Origin: Trachythela sp. YZ-2020
Lineage: Eukaryota; Cnidaria; Anthozoa; Malacalcyonacea; Clavulariidae
Direction: 5' to 3'
DNA: 64,000 bases
Assembly: GCA_016169945.1 (NCBI GenBank)
Contig: JADLSH010000164.1
Location: 310,001-374,000 of the forward strand
Below the pieces are notes generated by a model. That model was not told where the DNA came from, made no database searches, and was given only the letters and a program-made list of their open reading frames with translations. A program made the translations under genes and the position numbers. Shown in pieces: positions 47,901 to 59,900 of the stretch (positions within the stretch are counted from its first letter, which is position 1; the number at the start of each line of letters is the position of its first letter).

Positions 47901-50900
47901 TTAAATTGAGTTTGTTAGGAAACACACATTGTCTATTAATGAGTAATGTATGTCAGATAATGCTTTCTTACACCAATGTGTATAATCAAGACAAGGCCAA
48001 GGTGCCTTGCCAAGGTTTATGTAACAAGTGTAAGAAAAGAGCATTGCTTGGAGGAACATTGAGTGCTAGTGTAGGTAGAGTCTGAACAAAAACTGAAAGG
48101 TTAGGCTAAGGATGTATAATCTGACTGAAAAAGGAATTATTATATTAGTTATAATTATGTAGGATAGACACTATACTCTAAGAATTCATTTAATGTTCAT
48201 ACTTACAGTATAAGAAGTCAATTCTCTTTCTAAAATCAGTGTCGTGCTTCAAGGTGTAATATTCTCTTTTTAGCATTACCCGATTTCGACCACCACATTC
48301 CGCTCTAAACACTTCTACTGATAGGTCATCGTCCCAATTTACTTCAAAAAAGAATTTGTCATTGCTGTTGTTATTCCAAATTCCAACGTCATCACACTTT
48401 ACATCAGTGGTGGATTTTAAGCTTGGCAAGTTAACAACAAATGTCCCAGATTCATGTACTTGAAGGGGCTGAATGGTACAGGTTTTTAATGCTGGCACAG
48501 TGTTGTTACCCAGGAGTAAAGCTACTAATTGTAGGGGTTTCAATACAACCTTCTTCTTCGAAAAGAATGGTAGCGATAGGTTGCCATTGCAATACTCAAC
48601 TGCCTCTTCATTCTCGGAAGTACAAGGGCCGTCACTTCCACTTGATCTATGAAGTGATGAATCTCCGCTATAACAATGGAAATTTTAAAAAGTTACAGTC
48701 TTTTTCCTTAAGTCTGGGCCAAGGCCTCAAATATATTGATGCAAACAGTGAACATAATAAAGTAATGAGTGTGAATTGATCAATTTCAAAATAAATATAT
48801 CATGCAGTACCTTGATATGCTAGAATGTTGACTTTCTGGTGTATCATGAGTTTCTTGTGTCAGATCAATAATAGTCTGTGTTTAATGAGAAGTAAGAATA
48901 CAGTATGTGGTCATATTTTTACAAATGTCAAAATATGAAATTATGGATGTATCATGTAAACAACAGGATCAAATCAAATTAAGCACCTTTGCATGTTTCG
49001 GTGGTATAATTGAGTCAGATAATGTATCAGATAATCGAGGTCTTTTCGAAACAGTGCAGCTGTAAGAGAGTTTATGGTGACTATTAAGCGGTTTAGAGCA
49101 TTATTCAAACAGGAGTACAGAGTACATATTAATATACAACTAGAATTGCAACTGGAACTACACAACATGAGCTAAATATTTTCCAAATAATCAAACAGCT
49201 CTGGGCATTTTGATTTTCATGTGTGGCAGATGCCATTTTGCTGATTTCGGTAATATTTAGTTCCTCGCTTGAGATGGTTGCATGAATGATAACTGCTACT
49301 AGCTAATGTAACTTAATGTACTCTCAATTAAATTTAAAAAACACAGTATTCATTCCATAATACCTTGCTGCCAGAGGGTTATTCTTGTTTTCCATTGCTA
49401 TTTCTTTGTTATGCTCCAAACAGTCCACTATCTCACTCATAAATGGTCTATCTTTTTCATTCAATCTGGTGCACTTGTTGTGTAATTCCTGGAGAAACCT
49501 CCACTCATTTAACTGGAAGGATTTATATTTCATATCAGCTTTGGGGCGTTCACCTTTCTTGATCATCATTCTCATAGCTTCCAGCTTGTCTTTCCTTTCT
49601 TTCACATCAAGATGATAGGGATACTTGATATGGGGATTGCAGATTTGGAACAAAACCATACCATAGGCCCACACATCAATCTTCTTCAAATCCTCAATTG
49701 TAGCTTCTGTGCTCACACCATTATCAACATGAGTTTCAGGAGCCATATATGCAGGAGTGCCACGATCAATATTTTTGGTTTTGGTGGATAGCAATGTCCT
49801 AGTTTGAATTTCAAGAGATCTGCCTTCACCAAAATCAGAGAGCTTGCATGTGATGGGCTTCCTATTCCACTCTGTGAAGAATTTCTCTTTGTTTTTCAAA
49901 TCGACATAATGTTGATTGCTAACTAAAATGTTTGCAGTTTTTATGTCTCTGTGGACTATTTCTTTTGAATGAAGATAACTCAAACCTTTGGCTATATCTT
50001 CAGCAATCACCGGCATTAGGTGGATGAATCCTTCACATCCATTATTTTCGTCCACGTGGTGAAGGAAATCCGTCAGGTCATTGACTTGGGTCTGAACACC
50101 AAACACTCGAAAGTCAAAACATAAAAATTCAAGCATCAATGCATTTGGTTTGGTACATATTGCTTTTAGCTTTACAATATTTTCGTGTTTCACGGATTCT
50201 AGCAATTTTGCTTCTTTGATAAATTCTTTAGTGGACTCTTCATCTCGACCGTATAATTTCTTAACAACGACAGGAACATTCTTGACTGTCGTTCGGTACA
50301 CCGCACCAAAACTGCCACATCCAATTTCCTCTTTGTCTACAATATCCTCCCATTTAAATTGAGGAATATTATTTATGTTTAAAGACAAATGTGTTTTCGT
50401 TCGTTTCTTTATCATTTGCGGAATAGCAAAAATGCTACGCGAATTGGACGCCATGTTTGAAAAACACATTCGCTAATTTCCATAATTCACGTTGACATTA
50501 CCTCCGAATCCGTGTTTCCACTATTTTTTGGCAGACTCCGTGTTTTCCAAATTTTTATACTCCGTCTTTTCCATATTTTTGGCAGACTCCGTGTTTTCCA
50601 ATATTATGACGTCAGACTCCGTGTTTTCCAATATTATGACGTCAGACTCCGGAATTTGGACTCCGGCACTCCGACTCCGCCACTCCGGCTCCGGAACTCC
50701 GACTCCGTGTTTTCCATGTTACCACGGGCTAGTAATCGACGTGGGTTTATCTACATTTTCGTGTCACTTTTGGCATCTTTTGTGAAGGTTTTCACAGAAT
50801 ACGTTGTAATTTTCAAATTTCAACTTGTGTTTGTTTTAAATAATAGAACTTAGGCACTTAGCGTTGCCCGCCTAGAAACGCCTATCAATCAGCCTAGAAA

Positions 50901-53900
50901 CGCAAATTGTAACGCCTACAACAAACGCGATAAACACTTCCGCAAAACACTCAACCTGAATCGGCTGTAAATGCATTATAAATTAAATGCCAAAAATAAA
51001 ATGCTAAAATGGCAGTTATTTTTCTGACGTTTGCATATAAAAACAAAATCGTTGTCTTAGCCAATCATGATGTAGCTAGTTACCAGTTTTCTCTCGGCTT
51101 TAACTCGCGCATGCGCATAACTTAAAAAACCGTCCATGACAAAAAATGTCATCGTCCATTATAGTAAAAACAAACTCCAAATAGTAGTTCCATCTCCGAA
51201 AACGAATTACCTTTTGCACAGGAAACAGTTAAACTTACCTATCCTTTTCTGCTGTATGTTCTCCAAAGTTTCCCTGGGTGTTAAGCAGTGTGTTCGAGGT
51301 AGAAATTTTACAAACGAGTACTTGTTTGTTGCAAGTCGTTTTCTCGTATTCTGTTAAAATTTTAGAAAAAGGCACTCAAGAAGTGCAGAAAGATTGTAAG
51401 TTTAAATTATTTTATTACGTTTCAACTATTGTTTTACGTTTCAACACTATTTTGAAAGAAGCATGCAAATTTGAGGGATATTTTCGTATTTGCTAGAGAG
51501 TATTTCCTAGAAATTTTCCAGAAGTATACAATATACATATTTGCTATACAGAAAACGTCGGCCAATTATATGGGGGTTATGTTTCTTCTCCAAACTCGTC
51601 TGCAAACCTAACAACGTCATTGGTCAATTCCCCTGTCGCTTTTAACAACACGTTGACGTGTTCGTTCAACACGCTAGTTTCTTACGAAACAACAACACGC
51701 CGCTATTGTGTTGTTTAAATCGCTGCGTGTTTTACGCAGACTTTTGGCGCGTCGTTGCTTTATGATGGTGTGTTGTTCATTAACTATGATCTGGCGTCAC
51801 CTAGCGAACGTTTACCTGACTGTAGGTTCCATCTGATAAAACATCCTCGGCTGTTAATGCTTCAAACAACTTGTCTGTTGTAATTTCAACAACATACATA
51901 TCAGTTGGTTTTCTTCTCCAGACATTTCCATTATGATCTTTCACAGCTCGCAAGATGAGAAGTTTAAACAAGAAATCGTCCAGTCCTTTTACAACCTTAA
52001 TGAAGTTTTCAAAGAAAGATTTGTAGTCTTCTGTAGGGACAGAGAATTATAACTATGAGCTGAAACAGCTCAAAAAGTGTAGTTTTCCGGTCAAAGACGA
52101 TCGGGAAACGGCTCTTTTGAGCTTCTTCAACTCATTTAACTGGCGAAAGGTATTTCATGTGAATGTAATAGGTAATGCAGTTATATTGTATTTTATTACA
52201 AATAATTGTCCATTTGAACTGATGATGACGAATTTCCAAAACAATGAAATATTTTAAAATAGAATAAAAATAAGCAAAACAAAAGCAGACACCTATATAA
52301 ACTACGTTCCATCAATTCTTTGAATGATTTAAATATTTAATATAAAAGCTCATGCAGCAAAGGATTTTCAAACAAGACATTACATAAAAGAATAGAATTT
52401 ATTTGGTTACGTTTCGTTGTTTACATAACAACATATTCATTACGGATTAATTTTGGATATCAAAAGGCTTTCACGAATAAAAATATATGTTTCCTTATTA
52501 TTCATCTGATTTTAAAACCCTTTCTTCAGGTCCTTCGGAAACAGAATAAAGTCAACTCCTCTTAATATATTTTAATAAGTCATGCATAGGTCTAATTACT
52601 AATTGTCTAATACTGATAAACAGTTAATTAACTTGTTACGAACAATTTACTGACATGTTGTTTTCTACTCTTTCCGCCTATTTGTTTGTTTGAATTTTGT
52701 AACCGTTAGTTTAGTAATTTATAAATATATATATAAATACAATAGATTAATTATGTATTTATATACTTATATAATTAATTCATAATTACATATGAATGGC
52801 GGTTATTCAAAACAGTCCATTCTTTGTTTTAACTGAAGCTTGAGTGTATGCCACCAAAATTTCAGTAACTACTGGAACATAGCCACTTTAGCGTTACCAT
52901 GCATACATGGCTTTTTTCAACACTCAATCATGTGAAATGTAGATACCCATTCGATGACACAATGTGTGCTACTAACCGACTGAGACATGTCCAGATGAAA
53001 AATCCTTGAAACAGGAATATCTCTTTTGACAGCATGGGAAAGAAGAGCACGGGTAACACAATCACTATCCACAGAGATTCCATGTACAGGAATAGTAGGA
53101 CATAATGACGACACTAAGCCTTTGCGAAGATTTTTGTTATTTGGTAGGTTATTCAATTGTTCTGCCAGATGTTTAATCATCAAGCTTTTTCCCATGCCAG
53201 CTCTGGACGACTGGACCACACGAACACATAGCCTAAAAGTAAACAATAGAAATTGCTATTATTATTGTGGACTAGTACTGTACAATTTGCAGGACAATAT
53301 AAGTGGAGGAAACACTCCATGTAAGTGGAGGAAACACAACGTTTATAAATTTTGGAAAGCTTTCGATCCATACGTCCGGGTTGTCCATAATTCCTCTATG
53401 CAACTGGGTAAAAATGATATTTTGTATCGTCAAGGACTTGCTTTTGCATGATGGTACACGTTCACAAAGTATACTAACTCTGCTCCTTAAAATATTTATG
53501 ATCTATTGCATTTTGAGACAAAATTTAGGAATCCTCCATATATCAGATAATTAGATGAAATCGTGCTATTTAGTGCAGGACTTAATGTCGATATTATTCC
53601 TACAGAGAACATATATAAATGAATAAATAGGTCCACAGTGAGTACATGTGGTACATTTTCGCATATTGTCCAACATTAGCGTTTGACAATACTACAATCT
53701 ACATATATATTTTTATCAGCTATTAACATGTAACATGCATGTGCATGCATGTTATACAAAAATACAAAATGTTTGTAAACAAAGTTTACCTGCACTAACA
53801 ACATCAACAATTTAAAATACAGACAACTGAACACTGAACACACGCTACACACCTACACGGCGACAACTAGCAGTTTTGTGTTTGTATTTTAGATCGTACA

Positions 53901-56900
53901 TTTAGATCGAGGAAATATAGCTACAAAGTTTAACAATCGTCTGAATATAGACCATTTGAAGAATTACTGGAGCTAGTTATTACCAGTAATTACTGTTCCT
54001 ATTCAAAAAATCTGCACAGAAGTTTTAATTCACCACGGTATACATGCATAGCCTCGACTTTATTCTTTTGAATTGTATTCAGTATTACGTAATGTTTGAA
54101 GTTTCTGTCTGTTTTCAAACAATAATATCTACATGTATATGCGTTTACATCACTCACTTTTCCATGTCAACAGTAGCTGCTGGTGCCCATTGAACATCAC
54201 CAACCATTTTTGCACCTGAAACCACCAGCTGCTCTTTTAAATAATTCTGAATACCTCTCATTGATGTGAGTGGGGGAAATTGGCGACGAAACTGATCTAA
54301 GGATGCAACCATGTTTGATTTGTCCTCGTTCTCAATGCTGCAAATCACGGCTAAGTGATATTCTAAAAAAGAAAGAGGTATATGTGAGCAATATTCAGAA
54401 CTAAATTAAGCACTCTTCAAGGTGGCCACCATCTTAAGCACTCTTTAAGGTGGCCACCATCTTCATTTGTTTAGCTTCATGGTAGTAAGTCTTTCATGTT
54501 CTACAGATTCAAAGAATTCAACTAGCAACCACTGGAATTGTAGTTGAGCGCTCTATAGTAGTGATATAGATCCTTTTTGGAGATGGAATGTGGTGGAGTG
54601 AGCTGATTAGATATTCATGCAGTCATATGGTAGGATAATTGATGGCGTGCTTTCGGGCGTGCTTGCTGACATTACATTTTCATAACAAAAGATGTATATC
54701 CCCTTGCTATTATAGAGTATCTAAAATTGGTTGTAGATGCAGCCTATGCAAAAAAATTGCCTTGAGAGTTCTACATTTTTAATTTTTCAACCAGCTCTTT
54801 TTTAAAATACACAAGCTGCAGTGCTTCGTTATAACAAGTATAGAAAACTATATAGCTTTCCAAAACGAAAACGGCACTTTCGATATGGAGTTTATAGGCA
54901 TAAATCAACAAATTTCTTACAGGAATAATATTAGCCTTATACCATATTCAAGCAATGAAAAGCAGCAGAAGATAAGGCTTCGAAATGGACAATATTATTA
55001 GCAAACTTTTCTACCTACAATATATTTTTATACAAGTGTTGCTATGTTTTAACTCTAATGAGTGAAACACAAAAGGTTTAAATCATGCACATTTGAACAT
55101 ATTTTGTATGGAATTTGCGCACTATAAATAGAGGATATTACACGGTGGCGAGAAGATATGAATATTATTTTCGAGTGGTAAAATATTGTTTTTAACACGA
55201 GAAAATAATATTCATATCTTCGAGCCGCCGTGTTCTTTTTATTATATGGACAAAAATGAAAAGAAACTCAATAAGAACAGTCTTTATTTGACAACCGCGC
55301 GAGGAAACGGTCGCGCGAGGAAACACACGCGTTACATATTTTTTTTCATATTTCACTAGTGAAATATGGAAAATATGAGTGTTTTAGTTTCCGGTAAAAC
55401 ATCCATATCCATATAATAAATTAAAATATTATTATTAAATAATTTAGGGTTATAAAAAGATTAGGGCCTGCTACAATTTGCATAATTAAAAATATCGCAC
55501 AGGCCGGGATAATATTATCCAGCTGGCATAATTCGTAGACAAAACGAGAGAATTGAGAATGGATGTTGCAGGATACCATCTGCTACTTATATAAATACAG
55601 AAGTTTTCAAACATATATCCTATAGTCAACGAATGTAGTCATAATAAAGTTCAAGACTAAAAGATATTATAGGGCAAGACTATAGTCCTGGTTGTCCAAG
55701 ACTGGTCCTAATAGTTAAATGCTATAGTCCTAATAGTCTAACATTACAGTCATTTATAGCCCAAGACTATAGTTCTAATAGTCACAGTAGACTAAAGCCA
55801 TAGTAGAAGGTTTAGGTGGATGGATATTTCGAGTGAAATATTATATACAATATTTTAGACCTGAACGGGAATGGCTGCGAAAAATGCAACTCTAAGTCCT
55901 CCGACAGGAATACCCACAGTACCCGCATCTATATATATATACATGAATTTGTGGTTAACGCTTGGCAACGCTTGGCTTTCCATGCTCTACTTTCAATTCG
56001 TCCTCATAGAACAAAGCGATAGTCACATAGTTGACGACTATAGTCATAGCTGTTCAAAAAATAGTTTATATTGAATTATTGAATCCTACAGTAAGATTAA
56101 ATCCTTGTATCCTAAGAGTGAAACATTGAATCCTAAGGTGAATTGAATTGTTATCCGTTGATAAGGATTCAACCGACAACAGAAAAAAGACGATGTGCCA
56201 CAGCCTGCTACAGGCCTAAAAGTGTAAACAGCATACTTACTGGCACGGCCTTGTGTTAAAATTTCCAAAGAACGAACAGCCTGTTGACTGACATCATAGT
56301 CCAATAGATCTGCATTAGCAAGACAAAACAATAGACCACTGTCGTCAACAACGGCACGTCGCCAGAGTAACTCGATCTATATTTTAAGACAGAAATCATT
56401 TCGATATTAGCTCCTTTGTGGGAATGCTTAAATGATGAGGAGCATCCCATTCAGAAATTTCGCACAAGATTTTACATATGAAAATTTCAAGTGTGCAATC
56501 GATGTGTGGAATTGGAAAACTTCCACATGCGAAATTTTAACATGTGAAACCAGAACATTTCGTATAAGAAATTTGCAAATGTGAAATGTTCACACAATTT
56601 CATACATGAAGACACGTTTGGAACTATTATAATTTTGAAATCGGTAATGATGTACAAAGATAAAAATTCTACACATTGAATGACCTTTAAGATCCAGAAG
56701 CATGCGTCTTAATTTTGATTTAAACTTTGAATTACTTTCAACAAGAAGAATCAGAAGGAACCTGTTCAAACTGGTATCTGGTGCATCAAAACCTTAATTT
56801 GCTAATGGTATAAGCTTGTATCTAACTGGAAAATGGGCGCACATGGCGAGGTGCCAGTCAAAAGAAGATTTTGCTACATAGAAGAGAAGTAACATGTTTC

Positions 56901-59900
56901 ACAGCAGGCCCGTAGCTGGCCCCCTTTTTTGGGGGGGGGGCACGTTTCGATTTCTGTCCGCGTTCGTCAAAATATTTTACCTTTTCCGACAGAAATTCTT
57001 TCTACGGGGGGGGGGTGAATTTTTTTCCCGGCAATCACATACCATTGCCTTTGTAATGTATTACTTAATACTCTAAACTTTATATATATAACAAATTCAC
57101 TTTTTCAAATTAAATCTATAACAAATTTACTTTTTCAAATGAAAATTTACGTTTCTGTTATTTGTGCTAGGGGGGGGGGGGGCACAGGGGGGCACAATTT
57201 TCCGCTAGGGGGGGACTTGCCCCCCCTGGCGACCCCCCAGCTACGGGCCTGTTTCACAGGACTCAGGAGTGTGTTGCTAAACAAATTAGTGTTAGTGAGG
57301 ATTTTGACCAAAGGCTCAGAAACTCATTTGTTTGATCTAGATCTTTACTAAGGTCTAGATACACTGTTAATATTTCAAAAATTGATGAAGGTCTTTCATA
57401 ACTATTATTGCAGTTAATTTACCTCTTCAGCTGTGGTATTTTCATCACAGACAATTACTTCTTCATCAGTTGGTAAAGGTTGATTTTTATCTCCCATAAA
57501 GAGTGACAAGACACAACCAAACACTTCGCCTAAAACCAATCAATTTGAATGGTGTGATACAGTAAACGAGCTTCACCCATTTATTATATTGATTTCTACA
57601 TCACATAATATCTCTTCTTGTCCCGGGAGCCTCATCTCATGAACCGTGAGCGAATTGCCTTTCGTCTTGATTCACGAGAGCGCTTGCGGCTCCCAGGCCA
57701 AGGAAGTATTCGTGACATAATTATCGATAGGGTATATTGATACACTCCCATCACTCCCCCTTTACTCTCCGTAGTATAGTAACAAATTGAACTTTGAGTA
57801 AACAAGTTGCACGAAAATATTATACTTTGTAAGTATTTCAAAAGGATTTTTCACGACCCAAAAGTTAAAAAAAATGAGTTCAAATATCTTACAGATCTCA
57901 CAAGTAATTAGATATACTTTTGGTGCGATTGAAATATAAATTATATGTGTTACGGTCTCAAAAGCATAAGAAATGTTCAATTCCGCTTGAAGAATTGAAA
58001 ACGTATAATTTGCTACATACCTTTTGGAACAAGTAGTAAGTTAGGTTCACCTTCTTTTAAGACTGATGGCAACTTCCGTTGAATATGGTGAGATTCTATG
58101 TGGTTATTAAAAGCAATGGTGACAAAATAAATACAAGTTCACTAGGGGGAATTTTAGCTCCTTTACTATAAAGACCCCTTTGTCTTGCTTGCCACACAGA
58201 ATAACCAATGTACGTGTTTTGCAAATAGATCACCTTTCAACTTGAAGTTTATTGCTTGTCAGTTTCACAGAATGTATACATACATAATGTATATGTTTAA
58301 CAATTATACCAGGAGCTCGAGTCGTATATGAGCTGATAGCCGATGAGGTGCGTAGCACCGAGTCGGCTATCAGGCATATACGACGAGAGCGAATGGCATA
58401 ATTGTTTTATAATATAGATATTAATTGCATTAACAGACTATTTTGTATTGTAATGTTTGACAGTTTGTTTAACCACAATCTGTGTCGCAACATGGCCTAA
58501 AATATTCAAATGCTTTTGTTAATAATATGCTTTTGCTCTATCACTTAACGTGAAACAGTTTTAGAACAACATTCCAAGACTTGAGATATTTTTATATAGT
58601 TTCATGTAAAACAAGCGCTTGTTGACTGCAAAGTTATTTGTTTTTGCTTGCTATTCAGTTTTCCGAAAAATTTCTATTCTGAACATGTTTTTTCGCTGCT
58701 CTTTCGGTACTAATTCCTGAAAAAAACTTTATTTAAACTAGTTTCTAAATTATAAATCCTTTTGCTAACCTGTAAACAATTGCTGCAAGTTTTCTCGTGC
58801 TGGTTTTTTCTCTATCAAGGCTCCAAAAAGTTGTTTTCGGGTTGACAAAACTCTTATAGTTTTTGTGCCGCCATTTTGTTTTTGCTACTCACTGTATATG
58901 TAAGAAATATTATATGAGCTCGAGGCGGATATTGGCTGATAGCCAACGAGGCGCTTCGCCGAGTTGGCTATCAGCCAATATCCGACGAGAGCGAATATAA
59001 TATTTCACTTATAATATAGCCTTGAGCTGGTAAACCATTCTATAAAATTAAACGAAAAATAAAAGATGTTTTCATGTTTTGTTTTGTTTTTATGGCCAAA
59101 TCAGGCAAATGCAAATTAAAAAGCGACTATTTTGCGATACATGTTTACTTTTCGTAATTTCTTTTTAAGTATAAATTTTATACACATTTACATTTGGCTT
59201 ACTGTCAAAAACCTTCATTCCAAATTTTGTTGCCTTTTTTGTGTTCTTAGGCGTACTATTTTGAAGCAAAACTCCAATTTCTTCATCATTCATGCTTACA
59301 AATCTGGAAGCCATTTTGTTTTTTTTCCCTACTAGTAGGATATTGCTCTACTAGTAGGATATCACAAAATATCCTGCTAGTAGACAACCAATCAGATTGC
59401 AGCATTGTGGTTGGCTATATTATAAGAGCTGATATACGGCGAGTAGCTCAACCAATCAGATTGCAGAATAGCTCATATACGGTGGATGACTATATTATAA
59501 CAATATTTAGTAGAATCATACTAGTTTACTATTGCAAATGCTGTAATTTGATTGGCTACGCTACTCGCTATCTAATTGTCGATAGATAGCGAGTAGCGAA
59601 ACAGCCATCTCCTCGGCGCGATTTTTAACGAATTTATTTCAATAAATTATGAAAAACGTTTTGAAATACTGTTTTCTTGCTGGTTTCTACTAAAACAATT
59701 AGATTATTCGCTCTCGATTTCTATGAGATGATAGTTCATTCGGGCTTCGCCCTCATCAACTATCACCTAATAGAAATCTTGAGCTCATAATCTAATTGTT
59801 AAATATAAACAGCAGCGTCAGGCAGTGAATGGCAGACACGTAAATACATTGATAAAATGCACAAATTGTTACTTAAAATTTTATGCAACAGCTAAACAAC

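Larger units (their letters stand above)
42030..50970. mobile_element. 8.9-kb MULE-type DNA transposon encoding a kinase-transposase fusion
   Basis: Outer inverted repeats of about 125 bp (about 42030-42155 and 50845-50970) begin ACAGCCGATTCAGGTTGAGT. Inner inverted repeats of about 230 bp (about 42440-42700 and 50445-50725) are rich in CGGAGT. One five-exon gene fills the interior. No clear target duplication is visible at either edge, so age or exact ends are uncertain. It sits in the RNF213 intron between exons 11 and 12, about 270 bp from exon 11. Confidence 0.85.

Noticed and set aside
51239..51352. First impression that an RNF213 exon was missing between 51816 and 37820
   Set aside because: Phase analysis predicted an exon of length 1 modulo 3, and one with clear family resemblance was then found at 51239-51350.
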